DNA of 64,000 nucleotides from Faecalibacterium sp. I4-3-84 (GTDB taxonomy: Bacteria > Bacillota > Clostridia > Oscillospirales > Ruminococcaceae): the NCBI RefSeq assembly GCF_023347255.1, contig NZ_CP094466.1, positions 1,240,001-1,304,000 on the forward strand. Reading direction: 5' to 3'. The stretch's first letter is position 1. Each line of letters begins with the position of its first letter. Positions 33,994-42,331 of this stretch are shown in pieces. The notes beneath the pieces are model-generated. The model made no database searches and was not told the origin of the DNA. It saw only the letters and a list, made by a program, of their open reading frames with translations. Position numbers and translations under genes: made by a program.

Positions 33994-35064
33994 TTAGCCC
34001 ATTGCCACAGCCTGATTGATGAGGTCCAGATACTTGCCGTCGTTGTAGCTCTCCCACAGCGGCGAGCATGCATCCACGAACTGCTGGAATTCATCGGTGG
34101 TCAGGTCTGTGATCACATTGCCAGCTTTTTCCAGCTCAGCACGGACATTTGCCTCGACCTCTGCCCACAGGTCACGCTGGTACACCCAGCTCTCCATTGC
34201 AGCATCCGCAATGATCTTGACATCATCCTCGCTCAGTTTCTGACGAAGTTTCTCGCTCATAACCAGCATATCGGGTGCACGGGTATGACCGTCCAGCGTG
34301 AAGTACTTTGCCACCTCGCAGTGCGAAACTTCCTTGTACTGGACCATGGAGTTTTCGGCACCGTCAATGACGCCGGTCTGCAGGCCGGAATAGACATCGC
34401 CATACGGCATTGCGGTCGCAACTGCGCCCAGCGCCTCGATCATGCTGATCATCAGGTTCGACTCCTGCACGCGAATGTTCATGCCCTTCATATCTGCCGG
34501 GGTGTGGATCTCGTGCTTGGAGTTGTAGAAATTGCGGGTGCCGCCATCGTACCAGGTCAGACCGTAAAAACCGGCTTCCTTCATCTTATCGCTGCGCAGG
34601 ATGTCCATGCCCAGCGTCTCAGCGACCTTCCAGAAATGCTCGTCGTTCTTGTAGATGTAAGGCATGCTCAGCGCATTCAGATCATCCACGAACTCGCACA
34701 TGGGGCTGATGTTGATGCGCGCAAACTCCAGACCGCCATACTGGCACTGCTCGATGGCAGACTTCTCATCGCCCAGAACGGCATCGTAATAAATGTCGAT
34801 CTCGATGCGCCCATTGGTGCGCTCCAGAACCAGATCGGACCAATACCGTAGCGCCTGCGAAACGTTGAAGTTCTCCGCATGGTTTGTGGAGCAGCGATAT
34901 TTTACGGTCTCGCCCGATGCTGCCGTGCTGGAAGTTCCGGCAGTGCTGGATGCCGCAGTGCTGGTAGAGTTCCCGGAGCCGCCGCATGCAGCAAGACCTG
35001 CTGCTGCAGCCATGGCAGCGGTGCACTTCATAAAATTGCGTCGGGAGATCATCTTCTTCGCCAT
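33994..35064 (-). CDS. dctP: TRAP transporter substrate-binding protein (DctP), Tat-type lipoprotein
   Basis: A 356-aa solute-binding protein. The N-terminus has a twin-arginine motif (ISRRNFMK), a hydrophobic stretch and a lipobox (LAAC, cysteine about residue 27), so it is probably exported folded and anchored outside the membrane. The mature part shows the DctP features LRYWSDLVLERTNGRIEIDI and MKGMNIRVQESNLM (the arginine binds the substrate carboxylate). MPYGDVYSGLQTGVIDGAENS follows. It captures an organic acid for DctQM. A terminator-like hairpin follows. Confidence 0.93.
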   Translation of the reverse strand: MAKKMISRRNFMKCTAAMAAAAGLAACGGSGNSTSTAASSTAGTSSTAASGETVKYRCSTNHAENFNVSQALRYWSDLVLERTNGRIEIDIYYDAVLGDEKSAIEQCQYGGLEFARINISPMCEFVDDLNALSMPYIYKNDEHFWKVAETLGMDILRSDKMKEAGFYGLTWYDGGTRNFYNSKHEIHTPADMKGMNIRVQESNLMISMIEALGAVATAMPYGDVYSGLQTGVIDGAENSMVQYKEVSHCEVAKYFTLDGHTRAPDMLVMSEKLRQKLSEDDVKIIADAAMESWVYQRDLWAEVEANVRAELEKAGNVITDLTTDEFQQFVDACSPLWESYNDGKYLDLINQAVAMG

Positions 35065-35151
35065 AATAAAACCCTCCTGTTTTTGGCAATCGGCGCAAGC
35101 CTTTTTTATTTTCAGGCTGTTCCTTCTAATACAGCCCTGTTCCGTTGTGGT

Positions 35152-35931
35152 TCAGCGGCCCTTGAAATCCGGGGTGCGCTTTTCGAGGAAAGCGGAAATG
35201 CCCTCGCGGGAGTCCGCCGTGGTGAAGCAGTAAGACAGAGCAAGCGAGTCCGTCAGGTCGTTATAGGTAAAGACCGAGCGGTTGATCATCTCCTTGTCCA
35301 TCGCCATGGTAATGGGTGCCTTTGCGGCAAGCTCCTGTGCAAGCGAATCGGCACCTGCACGCAGAGCGGCGACATCTTCAAACACTTCGGTGACCAGACC
35401 ATACTGCAGCGCGGTGTCGGGTTTGATGCGCTTTGCACGAAGGATCATGTCCTTTGCGCGGCCTTCGCCGATGATGCGCGGCAGACGGATCGTACCGCCC
35501 CAGCCGGGAATGATGCCCAGCGCGATCTCCGGCAGGGCAAACCGTGCATTTGCGCTGCAGATGCGGAAGTCGCAGCACATGGCCAGCTCCAGACCGCCGC
35601 CCAGACAATAGCCGTTGATGGCTGCAATGGTGGGGATCTTCAGCCCCTCCACGCGGTTATACACCTTGTAGCCGCAGGTGATCAGATAATGGGCATCGGC
35701 CGGCTGATAGCCCGGCGTTCCCATCTGTCCGATATCTGCACCGGCGATAAAGGATTTCTCGCCCGCACCGGTAATGATCAGGCAGCGAATGGAGGGATCT
35801 GCCTCCACCTCGTCCAGCAGCTTGTCGATCTGCTCCACGATGCCGGTGTTCAGTGCGTTCATCTGCTTGGGGCGGTTGATCGTCATGATCGCATAGCCCG
35901 TTTTCTTTTCCAGATAGATTTCTTCACTCAT
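35152..35931 (-). CDS. Enoyl-CoA hydratase/isomerase (crotonase) family
   Basis: A 259-aa crotonase. The oxyanion-hole motifs SFIAGADIGQM and INGYCLGGGLELAM are present. The two catalytic glutamates are E115 (GGGLELAM) and E135 (FALPEIALGIIPGWGG), so hydratase activity is expected. It hydrates trans-2-enoyl-CoA to (S)-3-hydroxyacyl-CoA, whereas the MaoC proteins of the same operon are (R)-type. It is the second gene, 69 bases after the CoA-transferase. No acyl-CoA dehydrogenase or thiolase accompanies it here. Confidence 0.92.
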   Translation of the reverse strand: MSEEIYLEKKTGYAIMTINRPKQMNALNTGIVEQIDKLLDEVEADPSIRCLIITGAGEKSFIAGADIGQMGTPGYQPADAHYLITCGYKVYNRVEGLKIPTIAAINGYCLGGGLELAMCCDFRICSANARFALPEIALGIIPGWGGTIRLPRIIGEGRAKDMILRAKRIKPDTALQYGLVTEVFEDVAALRAGADSLAQELAAKAPITMAMDKEMINRSVFTYNDLTDSLALSYCFTTADSREGISAFLEKRTPDFKGR

Positions 35932-36000
35932 AGGTACACACTCCTTCTGAATTTTATCGTTCGACAGCGTCTTATGCCATCGGGTTCCTGCTTCAATGCG

Positions 36001-37545
36001 TCATTCCTTGCAGTGCATCCGTTCCGGGCGGAAGATGCATTCATCCATAATCTTCAGGTCCTCTGCCACTTTTGGACGGAAGTACATCTGTGCCAGAACG
36101 TCCTTTTCCAGATCCACGCCCGGCGCGATCTCGGTCAGCACCACACCGTCTTGGGTCAGCCTGAACACCGCGCGCTCTGTGACATACACGACGGTCTGCT
36201 GCTCTTCCGCTGCATACTGCGTACTGAAGGTGATCTGCTCGACCGCCGGGACGAATTTGTGGATGCGTCCTTCCTGCTGGATCACAAGCCTGCCATCCTC
36301 AATGGCGGTTTTCAGCCCGCCTGTGGTAAACGTGCCGCAGAACACCACCTTCTTTGCGGACTGGGAAATATCAATGAATCCGCCGCTGCCGGAGATCGTC
36401 GTCCCGAACTTGCTCACATTGACATTGCCCTGTGCATCCGCCTGTGCCAGACCCAGAAATGTGGTATCCAGACCATGACCGGAATAAAAATCGAACTGCG
36501 TGCTTTCGTCCAAAAATGCATCCGGATTGCTTGCCACGCCGAAGATCGCGCCCTGTGCGGGGATGCCGCCGTAGATGCCCTGCTCAATGGTCATCGTGAC
36601 CTTGTCTGCAAAGCCCTCCTCCGCAGCGACTGCTGCAACACCATCCGGCATACCGAACCCCAGATTGATGATGGCACCCTGCTCCAGCTCCATAAATGCC
36701 CGGCGGGCCACGACCTTGCGTGCGTTGAGCGGGAATGCTTTCAGCTGACTGATCGGGATGGTGACATCCCCGCTGAAAGCAGGATTGTACTCGCCCTCCC
36801 CGGTCTGCATCTGAGCGGGGTCCACCACAATGGCGTCAATGTATGCCCCGGGGATCCAGACCCGCTTTGCGCTCAGGCTGCCTTTTGCCACGATGCCTTT
36901 GACCTGACAAATGACTTTGCCGCCGCTGTTGTGCGCTGCCTGCGCAGCTTCCAGCATATCCAGCCGTGCGGGCTCCTGATCAAAGCTGATGTTGCCGCTC
37001 TCGTCTGCGTAGGTGCCGCGGATGACCGCGATGTTGACGGGGAAGGTCTTGTACATCAGATAATCGACGTCATGGATCTTGATGTGTTCCACCAGATCTT
37101 CCTTGGTCACTTCGTTCAGCTTTCCGCCCTGCAGCAGCGGATCCACAAAGGTATACTTGCCAACCTTTGTGATCAGCACCGGGCGCTGTGCTGCGATCTC
37201 GCGATACAGGTGGCAGATGACGCCCTGCGAGAAATTGTAAGCCTCGATTTCATTGTTGACCGCCATTGCCTGCATCTCCGGCGACCAGCCCCAGTGACCG
37301 CCTATGACACGCCTGACCATGCCCTTGTGGGCAAAGCGGGTAACGCCGGCTCTGTTCTTATCGCCAATGCCGGAGGCATGCACCAGGGTCAGGTTTGCGG
37401 GATGGCCTGTATTCAGAAAGCGTTCCTCGATTCCCTCAAGGGTGTGGTACGCCTCCATCACACCGCCGCCGCTGCCCGTGATCACTACGGTATCCCCATC
37501 CTGAATTAGAGCTGCCGCCTGTTCGCGTGTCATGATCTGCGCCAT
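36001..37545 (-). CDS. Acyl-CoA:acetate CoA-transferase (YdiF/propionate CoA-transferase type)
   Basis: A 514-aa family I CoA-transferase with both halves fused. The N-terminal half starts with TREQAAALIQDGDTVVITGSGGG and contains the HASGIGD and GGHWGWSPEM blocks. The C-terminal half has IINLGFGMPDGVAAVAAEEG and the catalytic glutamate in MTIEQGIYGGIP. It would activate the imported acid (or an intermediate) with acetyl-CoA or propionyl-CoA. ATG 37545 follows AAAAGGAGG. It is the first gene of the operon. Confidence 0.92.
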   Translation of the reverse strand: MAQIMTREQAAALIQDGDTVVITGSGGGVMEAYHTLEGIEERFLNTGHPANLTLVHASGIGDKNRAGVTRFAHKGMVRRVIGGHWGWSPEMQAMAVNNEIEAYNFSQGVICHLYREIAAQRPVLITKVGKYTFVDPLLQGGKLNEVTKEDLVEHIKIHDVDYLMYKTFPVNIAVIRGTYADESGNISFDQEPARLDMLEAAQAAHNSGGKVICQVKGIVAKGSLSAKRVWIPGAYIDAIVVDPAQMQTGEGEYNPAFSGDVTIPISQLKAFPLNARKVVARRAFMELEQGAIINLGFGMPDGVAAVAAEEGFADKVTMTIEQGIYGGIPAQGAIFGVASNPDAFLDESTQFDFYSGHGLDTTFLGLAQADAQGNVNVSKFGTTISGSGGFIDISQSAKKVVFCGTFTTGGLKTAIEDGRLVIQQEGRIHKFVPAVEQITFSTQYAAEEQQTVVYVTERAVFRLTQDGVVLTEIAPGVDLEKDVLAQMYFRPKVAEDLKIMDECIFRPERMHCKE

Positions 37546-37623
37546 TTGTTTTGCCTCCTTTTGTGCGGGTGAGAAGCGTGGTTTTTTCCGCACCACCTTC
37601 CCCCACCGTCTCTTTTCTCTTAT

Positions 37624-37639
37624 ATGCAAACGTTTGCAT
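37624..37639. promoter_or_regulatory. LacI-type operator palindrome in the leader of the catabolic operon
   Basis: ATGCAAACGTTTGCAT is a perfect 16-bp palindrome with the central CG typical of LacI-family operators. It lies about 80 bases downstream of the promoter and 80 before the CoA-transferase start, where bound repressor would block elongation or loop to the upstream sites. Confidence 0.78.
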
Positions 37640-37721
37640 TCATCCGATAAAATTATCATCGACTCTCCCTCTCCTAAGATCACATTTCTTACGAGTCAGT
37701 CTTTCGATGAATTACGTTTGC

Positions 37722-37750
37722 ATTATAGCCCATGCCCAACTATTTGTCAA
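37722..37750 (-). promoter_or_regulatory. Promoter of the 17-gene catabolic operon
   Basis: On the minus strand TTGACA, a 17-bp spacer and TATAAT form a consensus promoter. A half-site TGCAAACG directly follows the -10 and could be covered by the same LacI-type repressor. Confidence 0.85.
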
Positions 37751-37881
37751 CCAATCCCCGTTATTTTTGTCGGAACGTACAGTATTTCTCGGAATTTTAT
37801 AGCAGTCTGTCCTTTTCACTCTTTTTTCTCTCCTTTGAATTGCTCCAATCCTCCCGCTTTCGGCAAAATCTCTTTGTTGTA

Positions 37882-37922
37882 TGCAAATGTTTGCAGCGTG
37901 TTATCTTGTGCAAACATTTGTG
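37882..37922. promoter_or_regulatory. Two further LacI-type operator-like sites upstream of the promoter
   Basis: TGCAAATGTTTGCA (37882-37895) and TGCAAACATTTGTG (37909-37922) are near-palindromic versions of the leader operator, with centres 27 bp apart. The rest of 37923-38275 contains no convincing gene; it holds only a hairpin of CTTTCCG/CGGAAG type near 38158-38190. Confidence 0.6.
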
Positions 37923-38275
37923 CTTTCGCGCCAAAGCCTCCGATTCTCCCCCGCTCTCCACGGCTGAACGCCAAGATCATCCATGGTTCTCCTTCGGCAC
38001 GATCTTCCGGCAGGTTCGTTCGCTTCAAGCACAGGGGGCTCCAGAATGCTTTCAGCATTTTTTCAACGGTCTGCCCTGCACTTGCTTCTTTATGATATGA
38101 CAGCCCAAATCGTACCGCCATGTTCCACGCTGCCACTGTCGGCAGCGCTCTTCGGATGCTTTCCGTCCCCGCAAATGCAGGGAGCGGAAGGGTGCTCGTT
38201 ATCCTTCCAAAAAATTGCAGGCAGCACCACGCGCCATCCGGAGGAAGCGTCTGCATTCCCTGATATTCTTCAGCA

Positions 38276-38429
38276 CACAAAAACCGCCCCGGCTTCCTGC
38301 TTCGGAAACCGGGGCGGTTCATTTGCGTTATGGTTTTTTATTTGCGCTTTTCAAGCGCTCGCACGGTCACTTGCGGGGATTCTTGATAGCAGCCTGGGCG
38401 GGTGCCAAAATTACAGAGCGTTCGGAGTA
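38276..38429 (-). repeat. Dispersed 3'-flank repeat, copy C (154 bp)
   Basis: Almost identical to copy B, with three differences, all in the segment reading GGGCGGGTG here and GAGCGGCAG there. The terminator hairpin, the GCGCTTTTCAAGCGC hairpin and the core (38389-38420) are all present. It lies 38 bases past the stop of the next minus-strand gene and marks the left edge of the low-GC accessory island. Confidence 0.9.
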
Positions 38430-38467
38430 GCGATAAGTCGTCATTTTTCATAATCAATCTGTCTGTT

Positions 38468-40459
38468 TCATCTTTGAAAAATCTTAGTATTTTGTATGCA
38501 ATATTGCACTACAGCCTCTGTATCCTGTGGGTATCCCTTACTTTCAAGCTCCATTGTAATTTTTTGAATGTATCGTTTTTTTACAAACTCAAGTGCAATT
38601 GGATATAAGAAAAATCGAAAATTATGATCATCACTTTGTTTATCAAGCCAATACTGAATAGCTTGTATAGCAACAGGAAGCAACGCTACACCTTTTAAAT
38701 ACGGATTTTTGCCAACCCAGTCAAAAAGACCGTATAATAGAGCAGCTATTATTATCCAAAACCACTTCGCCAAAAATAGTAATGCCCGGTCTATCACTCC
38801 GATTTTATTTGCATAACTATCTCCGAGCAATTTTACAACTTGCTCATCTCGCATATCGCTGTGTCTCAACAAATCACGATTTTCTTGGAGAAGATCTAAT
38901 TTTTCCATCCGGATATACTCATCAAGAGATGCCGCAACTACTTCATCTGTCACAGAATCAAGATTTCCTCCGCTTTCACGCAATAAAATATCCTCTATTT
39001 TTCGCCTTGCAACTTCTGTTGTATTAATTAAATCGATATTTCGTGTTTGCTCAAGTTCAGCTGCTGTATTCCGTAGCTTTTCATAAAACACAACCCCTTC
39101 GCTTTGAGCAGCATAGGCAAATCTAGAAAGAGTAAGTGACGGTAACTGTGTAAATTCTGTAGCAAAAGGCAACCAAATTCGGTAAAGCAGCATATTATCA
39201 GAAATAACCGGAAGGTTGTGAGTGTTCCACTGCTGAATTTCATCTTCATTTGACGAAATATACTCTCGAAATGTATATGCCAACTTACTATTAGATGTAA
39301 CAAAAACTGGGAGTTTTTTCTTTCCCCCATAGGCTTGAGAATAATCGCCTTCTCTAATAGCATTTATCTGCTCAATAATTTTGACATCGTAATCTATCGC
39401 CCCACGTCGCCAGCCGCACTCAGCTTCAATGTAGTCAGCAATTTCTGTCGTTTCAATGTTATACTTTTTTATCCTAGGATCATCCTTATCAATAGATGTT
39501 ACTGAATTTATCCCCAATTCACGTTCCAATAGAGCATCCAACGAATCTGCATAATCTTCTAATCTTTTAGCCTCCGAAGGGTTAAGTTCGCAGTACAGCT
39601 TCAATTCTCCATCCGCGATTAGACGATGTTTTTGAAATGCCCTCCCTGCTATAGACAGTGCATTCTGCACTTCTGTCCTAGTTTCTTGAAAGATTCCAAT
39701 TTCGGCATCATATTTTTCACGAAGAAGACGCACAGTTTCCCTTACTGAGTCCACTTGCGCCTTCCACGAAAAGCCAAGTGCCCGAAGGACCAACTTTGTA
39801 TCCAAATAAAAAACGGTTCCTTTGAACTTCTGTTGCCGATTTTGCTGGTAATCTCCTGTTTGTCGAATTCCTTGAAGAACCATCATTCCATAAATGATTT
39901 CTTCTAGGTACGTTTTTTCCACACTATCAGTTTGCCTCTGAATAGAGTCAACATATCGGCCAATATAAAAAGACGGAGATATGTAGTGTTGCTCAAGTTC
40001 GAGCTTTTTCTTCAGGAATAACTGTGTACCATATCCCTCTGTATCAAGAAAATTCGATAAATACTTTTTTGCCTCCTCTTCGCTCCACTTTTGTTTATAC
40101 TGAGACGAAACAAATTCAACTAACGAGTTCAACAATTTGTTTTCATGTTCAGCAAAACGCTGGCGAGTATTTTCAAACGAATCTATATCAAATGAAGTAT
40201 CTCCGATTTTATATCCTGCAGCATGAGGTAATCGAATAACCTCTTGCTTTCTTTCCAGGATTCGAGTACAGTTACTGATAATTTGATGGGGCATTGAAAT
40301 TCCAAAGTCAGACTGTAGTTGTTCTTTAATTTCGTCAGCTCTCAGCGTCTGATTCGGTGCCTTCAGCAATAAATATAATATAAAATTACAGAAAACCTGA
40401 AGAGGATTTTTACTCGTTTCAATATATGCAAGCGATACAAGGGAATTTTGACAGTTCAT
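38468..40459 (-). CDS. Large protein with PIN-like domain and C-terminal membrane segments (unassigned)
   Basis: A 663-aa protein I do not recognise as a named family. Residues 1-90 look like a winged helix (LRADEIKEQLQSDFGISMPHQIISNC). Residues 215-400 show a PIN-nuclease-like pattern: VFYLDTKLVLRAL with D220, IFQETRTEV with E259/E263, AIDYDVKII with D356/D358, and VFVTSNSKL. Two hydrophobic segments at about 558-578 and 586-604 would anchor it in the membrane, leaving 55 residues after. AT-rich composition differs from the flanking core genes. Its position in a defence-rich island suggests a membrane-anchored RNase effector (inference). Confidence 0.7.
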   Translation of the reverse strand: MNCQNSLVSLAYIETSKNPLQVFCNFILYLLLKAPNQTLRADEIKEQLQSDFGISMPHQIISNCTRILERKQEVIRLPHAAGYKIGDTSFDIDSFENTRQRFAEHENKLLNSLVEFVSSQYKQKWSEEEAKKYLSNFLDTEGYGTQLFLKKKLELEQHYISPSFYIGRYVDSIQRQTDSVEKTYLEEIIYGMMVLQGIRQTGDYQQNRQQKFKGTVFYLDTKLVLRALGFSWKAQVDSVRETVRLLREKYDAEIGIFQETRTEVQNALSIAGRAFQKHRLIADGELKLYCELNPSEAKRLEDYADSLDALLERELGINSVTSIDKDDPRIKKYNIETTEIADYIEAECGWRRGAIDYDVKIIEQINAIREGDYSQAYGGKKKLPVFVTSNSKLAYTFREYISSNEDEIQQWNTHNLPVISDNMLLYRIWLPFATEFTQLPSLTLSRFAYAAQSEGVVFYEKLRNTAAELEQTRNIDLINTTEVARRKIEDILLRESGGNLDSVTDEVVAASLDEYIRMEKLDLLQENRDLLRHSDMRDEQVVKLLGDSYANKIGVIDRALLFLAKWFWIIIAALLYGLFDWVGKNPYLKGVALLPVAIQAIQYWLDKQSDDHNFRFFLYPIALEFVKKRYIQKITMELESKGYPQDTEAVVQYCIQNTKIFQR

Positions 40460-40539
40460 TGTAGTTCTTCCTCATTTTCACCCAATTAATTGCTTATCCC
40501 AGAAATTTAGTTTGGCAGAATCTATATCAATTCATATCA

Positions 40540-41499
40540 CTACATCTTTACTTCTTTCATCTGATTCAAAATTGCGTTCTTCACGCCATCCTTCAGATAG
40601 GCCTCATTCAGCGTTTTCTTGGTATAATTCAGATATGTTCCAGCCGTTTTCTCCGTCAGAAGCGCCGTAAAATAACGTTCCCAGCTGAAATAGTCTTTGC
40701 CATCGATGTAGTCAGAAGGTGTTTGCAAAATCTGTGCAACCTTTGCATCTTTCAGAATTCCAGAGGAAAGTATCAACCACTCAAAAGATTCCGGCAAATA
40801 GAGTGTCAGATTTTCTCTTGTCTGCACAAGCTGCAACACCCTATCCATTTCCGGACCAAATGCTGCACCGTCTGCAATCACCAGAACCTTTTCATCCTTG
40901 TGAGCCTTCAAATAGGAAAACACATTTGACTTTCCATTTGCAGTATCACACTGCATTTGACATTCTTTACAGACCGCCTCAAAAAACTGATACCCCGAAT
41001 TGCTGTCCTCGGTCAGAATTTTCTCCGGCTTAATATTTTCAGTTGTACTGTCCGGATAAATTCGATAGAACGAATGGTAGCTCTGTTTCAGTATCCCATA
41101 CTTTCCAGAGGTTCGGATACCATACACTTCTTCCACACTGTATGGCAAGGCAGGCAAACCCTCTCTGCTCACGATAACATAATAGTTATCTGTCTGCTGA
41201 ATCGCACGCGCAAAATCTTTGGTCTTGACAAACTCGTTTCCTTCGTCGATAAAAACAATGCTGTCCTGAATGTTGTTGAGCTGTCCCTTCCAAAGATTTC
41301 CTTCTACCACATAGCAACCTTTATCACAATTTAGAGTGACCGGCCCACTTTCTCCATCGTTCATATGCGTACGAATCATATCCACGAGGGTCGTTTTACC
41401 CGTTGCGCTATCCCCGCGAATGACGGTTAAGTTGCGCCGCAGTTCAAACTCATACTTTAGATACTTTGTGCCGACAACCACTTTATGAATGCCTTTCAT
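40540..41499 (-). CDS. P-loop ATPase, partner of a DUF4869 protein
   Basis: A 319-aa protein with one clear nucleotide-binding site: Walker A IRGDSATGKTTLVDMI at residues 27-42 and a Walker B-like DSIVFIDEGNEF around 79-90. The rest is not recognisable. The N-terminal strand pattern (KYLKYEFELRRNLTVIRG) resembles SMC/RecF-type ATPase beginnings, but the arms are absent. It follows the DUF4869 gene by 14 bases and the two are probably one operon. The function is unknown. Confidence 0.75.
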   Translation of the reverse strand: MKGIHKVVVGTKYLKYEFELRRNLTVIRGDSATGKTTLVDMIRTHMNDGESGPVTLNCDKGCYVVEGNLWKGQLNNIQDSIVFIDEGNEFVKTKDFARAIQQTDNYYVIVSREGLPALPYSVEEVYGIRTSGKYGILKQSYHSFYRIYPDSTTENIKPEKILTEDSNSGYQFFEAVCKECQMQCDTANGKSNVFSYLKAHKDEKVLVIADGAAFGPEMDRVLQLVQTRENLTLYLPESFEWLILSSGILKDAKVAQILQTPSDYIDGKDYFSWERYFTALLTEKTAGTYLNYTKKTLNEAYLKDGVKNAILNQMKEVKM

Positions 41500-41513
41500 T
41501 TCTGTCAGCCCCT

Positions 41514-41951
41514 TTACACAAACTCACCTGCGGCCAAAATCAGTTCTTCCATGCTGTGAACGATTTGATTTGTATTCAGCACTTTTACTGTAAATGGTTT
41601 TTTACCAAAATCCATCAGGTGGTGCAGATTCACCGTGCGATCTTCCTGTTCTGCAATTTTGAGTAGCCACTTTGCACAGTTGTTACCACAAGTCGATGCA
41701 TTGAACACTTTCTCTGGCTCAAACTTCACCAAAATCAGGGTCTTTACGCCACCAGACAAACCAATCGGTGGAATTTTACCCAAGACCGGGCTGTCAATGA
41801 TACCACTGTCGATAACAACAGACTTGTCCACATCCTGAATCATTTCCTTGACCATCGGGTCAACGATCCAGCCTTCCTCGTAATCATATTTGAAATAGGA
41901 AGCTGTATTATACACAGCTTCCTTCATATCACCGAAAAAAATGTTCAGCAT
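41514..41951 (-). CDS. DUF4869 domain protein
   Basis: A 145-aa protein starting LNIFFGDMKEAVYNTASYFKYDYEEGW, the hallmark of DUF4869. SGIIDSPVLGKIPPIGLSGGVKTLILV and CGNNCAKWLLKIAE follow. The domain has no established function; it tends to occur in Clostridia next to a small P-loop ATPase, as here. No ribosome site stronger than GAGGT is seen before the ATG. Confidence 0.75.
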   Translation of the reverse strand: MLNIFFGDMKEAVYNTASYFKYDYEEGWIVDPMVKEMIQDVDKSVVIDSGIIDSPVLGKIPPIGLSGGVKTLILVKFEPEKVFNASTCGNNCAKWLLKIAEQEDRTVNLHHLMDFGKKPFTVKVLNTNQIVHSMEELILAAGEFV

Positions 41952-42021
41952 AGTATCACCTCATTGATGTGCGTACTTCTGCTATCATTGTACCCTCTTT
42001 CCGCTTACAAAACAAGATGCA

Positions 42022-42060
42022 AAAAGCTCTTGGCCTCCATTACAGAAGCCAAGAGCTTTT
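42022..42060 (-). terminator. Terminator of the AlbA_2/RecG-like gene
   Basis: AAAAGCTCTTGGC and GCCAAGAGCTTTT form a 13-bp stem with a T run on the minus strand. The repeat core D lies between it and the gene's end. Confidence 0.85.
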
Positions 42061-42104
42061 ACCTTCTTTGTCCTATCAGATTTTATTTTCGGGGAGACTT
42101 AATC

Positions 42105-42136
42105 GCAGCCTGGGCGGGTGCCAAAATTACAGAGCG
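42105..42136 (-). repeat. Dispersed repeat core, copy D
   Basis: GCAGCCTGGGCGGGTGCC followed by AAAATTACAGAGCG, identical to the core of copy C; the flanks differ. It sits in the 3' untranslated region of the AlbA_2-type gene, upstream of its terminator. Confidence 0.9.
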
Positions 42137-42285
42137 ACAGGAAAACGATTACAATAGGCTATGCTGTGGAACTCCTTTTTGTATTATTCATGCGATTCTA
42201 TTTTAACGGGCAGTTCATAGGCCTTTAATTACACCATATAACAGCTTACGAAAATCGACAGATACCTGTACTTTTCTATACTCAT

Positions 42286-42324
42286 GCTTGATTAGAGCTT
42301 GATTAGAGCTTGATTAGAGCTTGA
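42286..42324. repeat. Tandem repeat, 11-bp unit, about 3.5 copies
   Basis: GCTTGATTAGA is repeated three times and then GCTTGA. It lies just past the stop codon of the frameshifted minus-strand gene. Such short tandem units vary by slippage. Confidence 0.9.
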
Positions 42325-42331
42325 AAAAATC

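Noticed and set aside
37816-38322. A 168-codon minus-strand open frame upstream of the CoA-transferase gene
   Set aside because: No ribosome site, no recognisable protein, and it crosses the operators and the terminator of repeat C; composition suggests chance.
19604-38429. CRISPR array suggested by recurring similar units
   Set aside because: The copies are dispersed over tens of kilobases, lie next to gene ends, and are not regularly spaced.
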